51,030 nt of DNA from positions 1 through 51,030 of the forward strand of contig JBMFWD010000022.1 of NCBI GenBank assembly GCA_049965615.1. Reading direction: 5' to 3'. This DNA comes from Acidobacterium sp049965615 (GTDB taxonomy: Bacteria; Acidobacteriota; Terriglobia; Terriglobales; Acidobacteriaceae). Shown piece by piece: positions 19,091-27,639 of this stretch (the first letter of the stretch is position 1; each line of letters begins with the position of its first letter). A model generated the notes under the pieces. That model did no database searches and was not told where the DNA came from. It saw nothing but the letters and a program-made list of their open reading frames with translations. The translations under genes were made by a program, and so were the position numbers.

Positions 19091-20197
19091 GTGTCACTGG
19101 AATTTCAAATTCATCGAACGGCGGAGACGGGCGGACGGCGCGCGACGATGACGCTGCCGCATGCGGCGGTGGAGACGCCGGTGTTTATGCCGGTGGGCAC
19201 GGTGGCGACGGTGAAGGCGGTTCCGCAGCACTTGCTGGAAGAGCAGGATGTGCGGATTCTGTTGGGGAATACTTACCATCTTTATCTGCGGCCGGGGCAC
19301 GAGGCGATTCGGCGGATGGGTGGGCTGCACCGGTTCATGAGCTGGGAGCGGGCGATCCTGACCGATTCTGGTGGGTTTCAGGTGTTCAGCCTGAGCGAGT
19401 TACGGAAGGTGACGGAGGAGGGCGTGCAGTTCCGGTCGCATCTGGATGGCGGTCTGCATTTTTTCTCGCCGGAGCACTCGATGGATGTGCAGATTGCGCT
19501 GGGCTCGGACATTGCGATGGCGTTTGACGAGTGCACGGAGTATCCGGCGGAGTATGCGCGGGCGCGACAGTCGCTGGATTTGACGCTGCGTTGGGCGGAG
19601 CGCAGTAAACGTCACTTTGACACGCACAAATTCGAGCGACCCTGGGGCGAAGGATTTGAGGGCAAGACACCGAACCTGTTTGGGATAGTGCAGGGCGGAA
19701 TGTACCTGGATTTGCGGCGCGAGAGCGCGGAGCGACTGGTGGAGATGGATCTTCCGGGGTACGCGATTGGCGGGCTGAGCGTGGGCGAGCCGAGGGATCG
19801 TACGCGCGAGGTGATTGCCGAGACGCTGCCTTATCTGCCGAAGGACAAGCCGCGGTATGTGATGGGCGTGGGATATCCGGACGAGATTGCCGAGTATGCG
19901 CGGATGGGCGTGGACATGATGGACTGCGTGCTGCCGACGCGGGCGGCGCGGCATGGGCTGCTGTTTACTTCAGAAGGACGGCTGAACATCAAGAACCGGA
20001 AGTTTGCCGAGGACCAGCGGCCGGCTGATCCGAACTGCGGGTGCATGGTGTGCCAGCGGTACTCACGGGCGTACCTGCGCCACCTGATGGCGGCGCAGGA
20101 GCCGCTTTCCGCGGTGTTGAATACGCTGCACAATCTTGCGTACTACATGGAGACGATGCGCAAGGTGAGAGCGGAACTCGAAGCGGCGCACGCCTGA
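19091..20197 (+). CDS. tgt: queuine/preQ1 tRNA-ribosyltransferase
   Basis: 368 residues. It exchanges guanine 34 of GUN-anticodon tRNAs for preQ1, a step of queuosine synthesis. Motifs: TDSGGFQVFSL with the substrate-binding Asp, GIVQGGMY, IGGLSVGE, the nucleophile region MMDCVLPTRAARHG, and the zinc site CGCMVCQRYSRAYLRHL near the C-terminus. The start is GTG 19091 with no obvious Shine-Dalgarno sequence. In many bacteria tgt sits directly before yajC-secD-secF; here they are 15 kb apart. The stop is only 2 bp from the end of the convergent receiver gene. Confidence 0.96.
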   Translation: MSLEFQIHRTAETGGRRATMTLPHAAVETPVFMPVGTVATVKAVPQHLLEEQDVRILLGNTYHLYLRPGHEAIRRMGGLHRFMSWERAILTDSGGFQVFSLSELRKVTEEGVQFRSHLDGGLHFFSPEHSMDVQIALGSDIAMAFDECTEYPAEYARARQSLDLTLRWAERSKRHFDTHKFERPWGEGFEGKTPNLFGIVQGGMYLDLRRESAERLVEMDLPGYAIGGLSVGEPRDRTREVIAETLPYLPKDKPRYVMGVGYPDEIAEYARMGVDMMDCVLPTRAARHGLLFTSEGRLNIKNRKFAEDQRPADPNCGCMVCQRYSRAYLRHLMAAQEPLSAVLNTLHNLAYYMETMRKVRAELEAAHA

Positions 20198-20199
20198 GA

Positions 20200-20553
20200 T
20201 CAGCCGGGCTGCGCGTCCGCGGTTGACCGGAAGAAGCGAACGAGTTCCTGCGGTTCCATGCTGTTGAGCGTAGTGACCGGGCCGCACAGGCTGTTTGCTC
20301 CGGGGACGAGCGCGACCACTTTGAGGTCGGGATGGAGCCGGCGAATCTCCGAGGTGATTTCTTCGCACGACTGGCCTTCGATGTGGCTGTGGATCAGGAC
20401 GATATCGGGATGGAGGCACTCGATGAGCGAGAGCGCCTCTTTGCCGTTGTGAGCCATGACCACCCGATGGTGGAGGCTTTCCACGATCATTTTTCGCGCC
20501 GAGAGACCTTCCGGCTGCTCGGCTTCAACAAGTAAAACAAGCTTTTGAGCCAT
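20200..20553 (-). CDS. degenerate response-regulator receiver domain
   Basis: 117 residues, one CheY-like fold without an output domain. The fold pattern is seen in KLVLLVE, VVMAHNGKEALSLIE, PDIVLIHSHIEG and DLKVVALVPGA, but the active site is altered. The acidic pocket reads E10-A11-E12, the phosphoacceptor Asp is replaced by H55, and the conserved Thr and Lys positions are not conserved. It therefore cannot be phosphorylated in the usual way and is likely a pseudo-receiver binding a partner. ATG at 20553 is preceded by AAAGGAAAG. Reading upstream of it gives unrelated low-quality sequence. No histidine kinase is nearby. Confidence 0.75.
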   Translation of the reverse strand: MAQKLVLLVEAEQPEGLSARKMIVESLHHRVVMAHNGKEALSLIECLHPDIVLIHSHIEGQSCEEITSEIRRLHPDLKVVALVPGANSLCGPVTTLNSMEPQELVRFFRSTADAQPG

Positions 20554-21005
20554 AGGTTCTTTCCTTTTGCGCAGACCCAGGGCGGTATGAGTTATATCCT
20601 GCGCGATTGTTTTTGTTGCGCCCATTTCATAAGACGTAACCGGGGCCCGGCAGGTTTCTTTGTCTGGGGTTTTGCTGGTATGTGCTGTGGAATAGGACGT
20701 TTTGTGTGCAAATCGTTCCAGGCAAAAGGCATTTTTACCCTGTGGAAGAGGAGAATTTACCCGGAGTGAATGAGGCGGACTTAGAAGTAATGCTCTATGA
20801 CTTAGACGAATCGATGACTCTGAAGGAGTATTGCGGCGCTGCAAGGCAAACTGCCGAAGGCTTGCAGGAGCAGAGAACTGACGGGAGCGATGGAGGTGCA
20901 GGCAAGCTGCGCGGGGCCTGCAGCCTAGTGCTGGAAGTACCATGCACAATCGATAGGCGCACGACGTATACTGCCTGCAGCCGGATGAAGGACTTGAGGA
21001 TCGGA
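20554..21005. other. divergent intergenic region
   Basis: About 450 bp between the receiver and the glucoamylase-family gene. I see no gene with a ribosome site and no strong terminator. The segment GCACAATCGAT at 20943-20953 partly resembles a half-site of the LacI-type operators at 23781-23818, but it is not a convincing palindrome. Both flanking promoters must lie here. Confidence 0.4.
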
Positions 21006-22376
21006 ATGATGAATCAAAGACGAATGACCCGTCGCAGGATGCTGGAACTGAGTGGGTTGAGTGGGGCGCTCGCCTTGACCGCGTCTGCCCATGCGGTGGT
21101 GCGGACTGATATGGCTCGTGAGTTCCCTGAGGAGAAGAAGCTGGGATTGGCCCCGCTGCCGAAGGTTTCTGCGAAGGCCGAGGCGCTGCTGGATGAGATT
21201 GAGGAGCGCGGCAGCCGTTTTTTTTATGAGCAGGCGGGTAAGCGGACGGGGCAGGTGCGGGATCATGCTCCGGTAGTGGGCGCGCCGAAGAATGATGTGG
21301 CGAGTATTGCCTCGACGGGCTTTGGGCTGACGGCGCTTTGCATGGCTCACCAGCGCGGCTATTTGCCGGCGGGGGCGTGCGAAGCGCGGGTGGAGAAGAC
21401 GCTGCGGTTCCTGGTGGAGGAATGCCCGCACGTGCATGGGTTTCTCTACCACTTCCTCAACACGGAGACGGCGGCGCGGGAGTGGAAGTGCGAAGTGTCT
21501 TCGATTGATACGGCGCTGCTGCTTTGCGGGGTGCTGACGGCACGGCAGTATTTTGCGGGAAATCGACGAATTGAGGAATATGCGACGCGGTTCTACGAGC
21601 GGGTGAACTGGCAGTGGATGATGAACGGCGGGGATACGCTTTCGATGGGCTGGTATCCGGAGACGGGATTTATAAAAGCGCGTTGGAACACGTATTCCGA
21701 GCTGATGGCGATGTGCCTGATGGCGATCGGGTCGCCGACCTATCCGGTACCGGCGGGGATGTGGGAGAAGATTGCCCGGCCGCGGCTGAACTATGGCGGC
21801 ATTGAGTACATCACAAACATGCATGCACCGCTGTTTATTCACCAGTATGCGCATGCGTGGGTGGATTTCCGCGGGCAGCGGGACCGCTACGCGAACTACT
21901 TTACGAACTCGATTGCGGCGACGCGGGCGCACCAGTTGTGGTGCCTGGTGGAGGGGCGTAAATTCCCGTGGATGGATGAGAATCTGTGGGGAATTACGGC
22001 GTCGGATACCGCGCAGGGCTACAGCGTGCGGGGTGGACCGCCCACGATGGGCGATGTGGAAGGAACGGTGGTTCCGACGGCTTGCGGTGGGTCGCTGGTG
22101 TTTTTGCCGAGGGAGTGCGCGCATGTCTTGGGGTACATGCGGGAGAAGTATCCGAGGAGCTGGACGCGGTACGGATTTGTGGATGCGTTTCAGCCGGAGG
22201 CGGGGTGGTATGCGCCGGATGTGCTGGGGATTGACCAGGGTCCGATGGTGGTGATGGCGGAGAACCTGCGGACGGGATGGGTGTGGAAGTACTTTATGCG
22301 GAATCGCGAGATTGGCAACGCGATGCAGGCGGTGGGCTTCCGTGCGGACCGGGATGCCGATCGCGAGGTGCTTTAA
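21006..22376 (+). CDS. glucoamylase-family protein (PF10091, GH144-like), probable Tat substrate
   Basis: 456 residues. The N-terminus has twin arginines before a hydrophobic stretch (RRRMLELSGLSGALALTA), suggesting Tat export. The rest matches the putative glucoamylase domain: EVSSIDTALLLCGVLTARQYF, GDTLSMGWYPETGFIKARWN, HQYAHAWVDFRGQRDRYANY, ENLWGITASD, TVVPTACGGSLVF and WYAPDVLGIDQGPMVVMAEN. Some members of this group are endo-beta-1,2-glucanases (GH144); the substrate here cannot be read. ATG 21006 follows GAGGATCGGA closely. It converges on the LacI-type regulator gene, whose stop is 37 bp away, which places it beside the receptor/GH39 locus. Confidence 0.85.
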   Translation: MMNQRRMTRRRMLELSGLSGALALTASAHAVVRTDMAREFPEEKKLGLAPLPKVSAKAEALLDEIEERGSRFFYEQAGKRTGQVRDHAPVVGAPKNDVASIASTGFGLTALCMAHQRGYLPAGACEARVEKTLRFLVEECPHVHGFLYHFLNTETAAREWKCEVSSIDTALLLCGVLTARQYFAGNRRIEEYATRFYERVNWQWMMNGGDTLSMGWYPETGFIKARWNTYSELMAMCLMAIGSPTYPVPAGMWEKIARPRLNYGGIEYITNMHAPLFIHQYAHAWVDFRGQRDRYANYFTNSIAATRAHQLWCLVEGRKFPWMDENLWGITASDTAQGYSVRGGPPTMGDVEGTVVPTACGGSLVFLPRECAHVLGYMREKYPRSWTRYGFVDAFQPEAGWYAPDVLGIDQGPMVVMAENLRTGWVWKYFMRNREIGNAMQAVGFRADRDADREVL

Positions 22377-22413
22377 TCCGTAGCCAGGAGAAGGTGACTG
22401 TAACAGTTGCAAA

Positions 22414-23505
22414 TCATTTTGCGGGGCGGCTGGGTTTGTCCGCGAGGCGGGCGGTGGAGTGGCGCTGCATGAAGGTGGGCGTGACGAGGATGGACTGGGG
22501 GGCGGATGCGGGGTTGCCTTCGCGAATGATGCGGAGGAGATTGACGGCGGCGGTGCTGCCCATGTCATAAAGCGGCTGGCGCACGGTGGTGAGGCTGGGG
22601 CGAATGGTGGCGGCAGCAGGGATGTCGTCAAAGCCGACGACGGAGACATCGCGGGGGATGTGGAGGCCGGCTTCGTGGAGAGCGGCGATGGCGCCCATGG
22701 CGGAGACGTCATTGAAGGCGAAGATGGCGGTGAAGGGTTTGCCGCGCGCGATGAGAGTGCGGGTGGCCTGATGGCCGGGTTCGGGGCCGGGCTGGGTGCC
22801 TTCGAGCTGCACGACGAGCTCGGGATCGATGGTGATGCTGAGTTCGGCAGAAACTTTGCGGATGGCGTTCCAGCGGGCGGCGGTATCTGAACTGAAAGAC
22901 TGGCCCTTGATGAAGGCGATGCGGCGATGGCCGAGCGCGGAGAGATGGTTGAGGGCGTAGCGGACCGCGGTGAGGTGGTCGAGCTCGATGGTAACGACGC
23001 CTTTGCGGTGCTTGTGGCTGGAGACGGCGACGATGGGGACCGGAAGGTCGTCATCGATGGGCGTGTCGACGGCGATAATGCCTTCGACCGCACGGGAGAG
23101 CAGCAGGTGCGGGTAGCCCTTGAGGAGATCGGGGCGGTGGCGGTGGCTGACGACGAAGTAGAAGTATTTTTCCTGGAGCAGGGCATCTTCAATGCCGCCG
23201 AGCACGGCGGAGGCGTAGCCTTCGCTGATTTCAGGAACCATAACGCCGACGGTGAAGCTGCGCTTGTTGCGGAGCTGGCGTGCGACGGCGTTGGGTTCGT
23301 AATTGAAGAGGGCGGCGGCCTGGAGGATGCGCTTCTGGGTTTCAGGCGCGATGCGATACTCGTCGCCGGCGGCGTTCATGACGCGGGAGACGGTGCTCTG
23401 GGATAGGCCGAGGTGGGCGGCAAGCTCCTTGAGCTTGATGGCCCCTGGGGTATGGGTTTTTGCGGAAGAAGTCGAAGTGGAACGCTTTTTGGAATTTTCA
23501 TTCAT
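22414..23505 (-). CDS. LacI-family transcriptional regulator
   Basis: 363 residues. The LacI-type helix-turn-helix and hinge are at residues 23-80 (IKLKELAAHLGLSQSTVSRV, then the hinge helix ARQLRNKRS). It is followed by a periplasmic-binding-protein-like ligand domain with SFTVGVMVPEISEGYASAV, HLSALGHRRIAFIKG, FAFNDVSAMGA and VVGFDDIPAAATIRPSLTTV. The first 22 residues are a Ser/Thr/Lys-rich tail. It is divergent from the receptor gene at 23918, and two palindromes of the LacI type lie in between, so it probably represses the receptor-GH39 genes until a sugar ligand binds. Confidence 0.95.
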   Translation of the reverse strand: MNENSKKRSTSTSSAKTHTPGAIKLKELAAHLGLSQSTVSRVMNAAGDEYRIAPETQKRILQAAALFNYEPNAVARQLRNKRSFTVGVMVPEISEGYASAVLGGIEDALLQEKYFYFVVSHRHRPDLLKGYPHLLLSRAVEGIIAVDTPIDDDLPVPIVAVSSHKHRKGVVTIELDHLTAVRYALNHLSALGHRRIAFIKGQSFSSDTAARWNAIRKVSAELSITIDPELVVQLEGTQPGPEPGHQATRTLIARGKPFTAIFAFNDVSAMGAIAALHEAGLHIPRDVSVVGFDDIPAAATIRPSLTTVRQPLYDMGSTAAVNLLRIIREGNPASAPQSILVTPTFMQRHSTARLADKPSRPAK

Positions 23506-23739
23506 GGGTGATGCCTTGCTTGTACCGGAGCCAAGTTGAGGTGCGTGCCCTCTTGTTGTCTGAAAGGCGTAAGGAATGCGGCTGCTGCAAGCGTCCCGGT
23601 TCCGGCAAATTCTGATGATCTACGGGGATAGCGCATGAAGCAACCCCTAATTGAAGCTGGGCCTAAAAAGTGGGGCGCGTGAGGCGGTGCGGAGGGGGTT
23701 GGATGTTGCACCGTGAATGACCTGTAGCCGCGGCGCCAC

Positions 23740-23769
23740 TTGACAGGCGTATCTTTCAGCGAGCAATAT
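23740..23769 (+). promoter_or_regulatory. candidate sigma70-type promoter for the receptor gene
   Basis: A consensus -35 TTGACA (23740-23745) is followed after 18 bp by a weak -10 CAATAT (23764-23769). Transcription would begin near 23776, immediately before the first operator. The -10 is poor, so the call is tentative. Confidence 0.45.
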
Positions 23770-23780
23770 CCAATACCGTA

Positions 23781-23796
23781 GCACAACCGGTTGCGC
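23781..23796. promoter_or_regulatory. LacI-type operator, proximal
   Basis: GCACAACCGGTTGCGC is a 16-bp palindrome with a CG centre and a single mismatched pair. CG-centred palindromes with CAA/TTG arms are characteristic of LacI-family binding sites. It lies between the divergent LacI-type regulator and receptor genes, just downstream of a candidate promoter. Confidence 0.7.
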
Positions 23797-23802
23797 AAAG
23801 AT

Positions 23803-23818
23803 GCACAAACGGTTGTGC
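23803..23818. promoter_or_regulatory. LacI-type operator, distal
   Basis: GCACAAACGGTTGTGC, with perfect outer arms GCACAA/TTGTGC, is almost the same as the site at 23781. The two centres are 22 bp apart, about two helical turns, so both dimers would bind on one face of the DNA. Confidence 0.7.
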
Positions 23819-23917
23819 GAACTGCAGGAAGCCGGAGCCCGGCGCAAGTGAGAAGCCGCGAACAGGAAGACGTTGCGCCGGGGATGTATTGAGGATTTTT
23901 GATCAGGAGGTCAGGAT

Positions 23918-26900
23918 ATGAAGAGAGAATTTCCGGGTCTACGCGAGCGTGCGGAAGATTCGCCGTCCATGATTGAGGCAACACACAAATGGCTGAAGAG
24001 GATGCTGCCAGCGGGAGGACTGCTGGTGCTGATGATGGTAGCGCTGACGCCGTCGCTGCATGCGCAGTTCAAGGCATCGCTGCGCGGGACTGTGACGGAT
24101 CCTTCCGGCGCGGTGATACCGGGCGCGAAGGTGACGCTGAAGGACAAGCAGACCAACCAGGTGAGGACGGCGACGGCGAACGCCAGCGGCGTTTACACCT
24201 TCAACTTTTTGCCGCCGGATTCCTTTGAACTGACGGTAGAGCATCCGGGCTTTCAGAAGAAGGTGATCAGCGATGTAGCCATCACCCCGGATCAGTCCAA
24301 CGCGCTGAATGTGGCGATGGAAGTGGGTCAGGTGCAGCAGACGGTGACGGTATCGGGGACAACGTCCGCGCTGAACACGGATTCGGCAACGATATCGCAG
24401 ACACTGACGAGCAACCAGATTCAGCATTTGCCGGCGTTTGACCGTAATGTGTTTGCCCTAGCGGAGTTGACGCCGGGTGTATTTGGCGATGCATCGCAGA
24501 GCGCGACCGGGGGATCGTACAGCCTGCCGGGCAACCAGGGTCCGGGTGGGCCGGGCACGCAGCAGGCGGGTATCTTCCAGACCGAGAACGGGCCGCAGAT
24601 CCAGGCGCAGGGCGGCCAGTATGAGACGAACGGCATTTCGATTGACGGCATTAACACGAACAGCGCGGTGTGGGGCGGGACGACGGTGATTACGCCAAGC
24701 CTGGACTCGGTGCAGAGCATGAAAGTTGTATCGAACGACTACAACGCCGCGAACGGGCGTTTCAGCGGAGCGCAGATTGACGTTACGACGAAGAGCGGTA
24801 CGAACAGTCTGCATGGAAGCTTTTTCTTCAAGGCGGCACGGCCGGGATTGAACGCGTACCAAGGCTGGAATGGCCCGGCGTCGACAAATCCCGGGACGCC
24901 GGCACAGCGTAACCTGCACCGCGATGAAAGCCGCCTGAACAGCTACGGCGGCAGCCTGGGCGGACCGATCTGGAAGAACAGGTTATTCGCATTCTTCAAC
25001 TGGGAGAGCAGCCCGCTCTCCTCCTCGAATCCCGCGTCAGGGTGGTATGAGACGCCGCAGTTTGCGCAGTTGACGGGGACGGGCGTGGGACCGATTGCGA
25101 CCAGGTACCTGACGTTTCCTGGCGAAGCGCCTGCGAATGCGACGCTGGTTCCGGAGACGTGCGCCGAGGCCGGCCTGACGCAAGGCGTGAATTGCGTGGA
25201 GGTGAGCGGCGGGCTGAATGTGGGAACGCCGATTACGACCGGCATTGGCAACCAGGATCTTACATACGGCGGCAACTCGACCACGCCTGGAGTGGGTGGC
25301 GGGCTTGGGACGACACCCGACATCGCCTTCTACTCGACGACGGCACCTTCGACGACATCGCAAAACCAGTACAACGGGCGACTGGACGCGAATGTTACCG
25401 AGAAGGATCATGTAGCTTTCACGATCTACTGGCAGCCGGTTTCGGCAACGTTCTACAATGGCCCGGCGAGAGCGGCCAACCTATGGCACAAGACGACGAT
25501 CAACGATGCGTTCACTGTGTTGTGGCTGCACACGTTTTCGCCGAGCCTGATTAATCAGGCGCGGGCCAATGCCGCGGGCTGGCGGTGGAACGAGGTGGCG
25601 ACGAATCCGCAGGAGCCTTTTGGCTTGCCGCAGGACAATATCGACAACATTGGCGGCGCGAACGTGCAGTTTTTTGGCGCGCCTGGGCCGAGCCACCTGG
25701 ACCAGTGGACTTATACCTACAGCGACACGCTGACGAAGACGATCGGCAACCAGAACATCAACGTTGGCGGTGAACTGACCCGGTTGTATTACCTGAATGA
25801 TCCGATCTATGCGGCGCGGCCGCAGTATTACTTCCACAACATGTGGACATTTTTGAACGATGCTCCGTACAAGGAAACGGGTGAGTTCAGCTCGGTAACG
25901 GGCATTCCATTCTCGAACCGGCAGGATGAGAGGGAAAACCTCTGGGGCTTCTTTGTGCAGGATGACTGGAAGGTGATGCCGAACCTGACGATCAACGCCG
26001 GTTTGCGGTGGTCTTACTTTGGGTCGTATCACTCGAAACAGAACAATCTGGATGTGCTGCGCTTCGGGACAGGGTCGAACCCGATGGATGGAATCCACAT
26101 GCAGATTGGCGGGAACCTGTACAACCCGCCGAAGACGAACTTTGGTCCGGAGATCGGATTTGCGTGGCAGCCGAAGATGATGGAGAACAAGCTTGTGTTC
26201 CGCGGGGGCTTTGGCATGAACTACAACCAGAACGAGATCGCGATTACGGCGAATGGATTTGGAAATCCGCCGAATGCGGTGCAGCCTACCTTCAATTGCG
26301 CTTATCCGTACACGACTGCGAATCAGAACTGCGCTGGTACGGGCATTCTGTATGAGACGGCGACGGATATTCACTCGATCTTTGGCTATCCTCCGAACCC
26401 GGCGGCGATTACGACCTTTGGCAGCAACAATCTGCCTCAAACGGGATCGTATTTTGTTACCGGTTATCCGAAGGACCCGAAGACCATTACGACCTATCAT
26501 TATTCCTTCGGATTTGAGTATCAGCTACCGCATCACGTGGTGGCACACCTGGGATACCAGGGAACGTCAACGCGAAACCTCCTCACGCAGTACAACTACA
26601 ACGTGGTGGCCGGGGCGCTGGGCTATGCTTTGAATCCGCGTGTGAGCTATCTGGACTACTATGACAATCGCGCGAAGAGCAACTACAACGGCATGATTGC
26701 GACACTGACTCATAACTTTGCGCACGGTTTCCAACTGGAAGGGCAGTATACGTGGGCGAAGACGATGGACGAGGGGTCGGGTCCTTACTCGGAGGATTAC
26801 TATCCGTTCGATGCGCAGTCGGCATACGGACGCGCGGACTTTAATGTGACGAACGACTTCAAGATGTTTGGGATGTGGCAGCCGCAACTGTTCCGCGCGA

Positions 26901-27478
26901 ACAGCTGGATGGAAAAGCTGGTGGGCGGCTGGACGTTGACCGGAGTGTGGAACGTGCACACCGGCTTCCCCTGGTCGCCGAATTACAGCACCAATGGAAG
27001 TCTGTATAACACTGACGCGGGCTACTACAATCTGCGTCCAATGGCGAACCTGGGAGGATATAAGCCAAGCTCGATTCATGATTACGAGCAAGCGACCAAT
27101 CCTAACTTTGGGACGAACGGGGCACAGTATTTTGTCGCGCCGACGTATACGCCGGGACCGGCGTTCCCGGCCTTTGGCACGTTGCCGAAGCCGGGAATGG
27201 AACGGAACGGCCTGACGGGGCCGGGTTACAACGACCTGGACGGCTCACTGACCAAGGCGTTTGGCTTCCCGAAGATGCCTTTGCTGGGCAATGATGCGAA
27301 GCTGAATGTAAGCGCCTATGTCTACAACTTCCTGAACGAGGTGAATCTTGGCGGCGTGAACAGCTACCTGGGATCGGTAAGCCCGACCGGGGTAGTGAAT
27401 CCGAATCCGAACTTTGGCACCGTAGGCGGCGCGCTGGGCGGCAGAACAGTGCAGTTGCAGGCAAGGTTCAGCTTCTAA
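23918..27478 (+). CDS. TonB-dependent receptor of a LacI-controlled sugar locus
   Basis: 1186 residues, Oar-like. After a long charged leader, the signal peptide lies around residues 20-49 (ending PSLHAQ). Then come a carboxypeptidase-like regulatory domain (about 52-135, LRGTVTDPSGAVIPGAKVTL), a plug (about 150-300, with YETNGISIDGINTNSAVWG and DVTTKSGTNSLHGSFFFKA) and a beta-barrel ending in LQARFSF. ATG 23918 has AGGAGG at 23905-23910, so the long leader appears real; an internal ATG (residue 18) would also give a signal peptide. It is followed by the GH39-type gene. The set LacI + receptor + glycosidase suggests uptake of a xylan- or glycan-derived oligosaccharide. Confidence 0.93.
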   Translation: MKREFPGLRERAEDSPSMIEATHKWLKRMLPAGGLLVLMMVALTPSLHAQFKASLRGTVTDPSGAVIPGAKVTLKDKQTNQVRTATANASGVYTFNFLPPDSFELTVEHPGFQKKVISDVAITPDQSNALNVAMEVGQVQQTVTVSGTTSALNTDSATISQTLTSNQIQHLPAFDRNVFALAELTPGVFGDASQSATGGSYSLPGNQGPGGPGTQQAGIFQTENGPQIQAQGGQYETNGISIDGINTNSAVWGGTTVITPSLDSVQSMKVVSNDYNAANGRFSGAQIDVTTKSGTNSLHGSFFFKAARPGLNAYQGWNGPASTNPGTPAQRNLHRDESRLNSYGGSLGGPIWKNRLFAFFNWESSPLSSSNPASGWYETPQFAQLTGTGVGPIATRYLTFPGEAPANATLVPETCAEAGLTQGVNCVEVSGGLNVGTPITTGIGNQDLTYGGNSTTPGVGGGLGTTPDIAFYSTTAPSTTSQNQYNGRLDANVTEKDHVAFTIYWQPVSATFYNGPARAANLWHKTTINDAFTVLWLHTFSPSLINQARANAAGWRWNEVATNPQEPFGLPQDNIDNIGGANVQFFGAPGPSHLDQWTYTYSDTLTKTIGNQNINVGGELTRLYYLNDPIYAARPQYYFHNMWTFLNDAPYKETGEFSSVTGIPFSNRQDERENLWGFFVQDDWKVMPNLTINAGLRWSYFGSYHSKQNNLDVLRFGTGSNPMDGIHMQIGGNLYNPPKTNFGPEIGFAWQPKMMENKLVFRGGFGMNYNQNEIAITANGFGNPPNAVQPTFNCAYPYTTANQNCAGTGILYETATDIHSIFGYPPNPAAITTFGSNNLPQTGSYFVTGYPKDPKTITTYHYSFGFEYQLPHHVVAHLGYQGTSTRNLLTQYNYNVVAGALGYALNPRVSYLDYYDNRAKSNYNGMIATLTHNFAHGFQLEGQYTWAKTMDEGSGPYSEDYYPFDAQSAYGRADFNVTNDFKMFGMWQPQLFRANSWMEKLVGGWTLTGVWNVHTGFPWSPNYSTNGSLYNTDAGYYNLRPMANLGGYKPSSIHDYEQATNPNFGTNGAQYFVAPTYTPGPAFPAFGTLPKPGMERNGLTGPGYNDLDGSLTKAFGFPKMPLLGNDAKLNVSAYVYNFLNEVNLGGVNSYLGSVSPTGVVNPNPNFGTVGGALGGRTVQLQARFSF

Positions 27479-27491
27479 CGCGATGGAGCGA

Positions 27492-27527
27492 GTGGGGCGC
27501 TTACAGAATGGGCGCCCCACAGCTTTC
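27492..27527 (+). terminator. hairpin between receptor and GH39 genes
   Basis: GTGGGGCGC (27492-27500) and GCGCCCCAC (27512-27520) form a 9-bp stem with an 11-nt loop, followed by AGCTTTCT. With only a short T-run it is more likely a partial terminator or mRNA-stabilising hairpin that lowers downstream glycosidase expression. Confidence 0.5.
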
Positions 27528-27639
27528 TGCGCGACAAACAGGGACATGTGAAAACACGGATTGGGATGCTGCCCGCGAGGGACGTAATCGTATCCGGGTA
27601 AGTATTTCACCGAGTGACGGATAACTTCTGGAGGAGACC

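Noticed and set aside
20925..23192. 755-codon minus-strand frame
   Set aside because: It lies across the glucoamylase-family gene and the LacI-type regulator gene in shadow frames and has Ser/Pro/Arg-rich nonsense composition.
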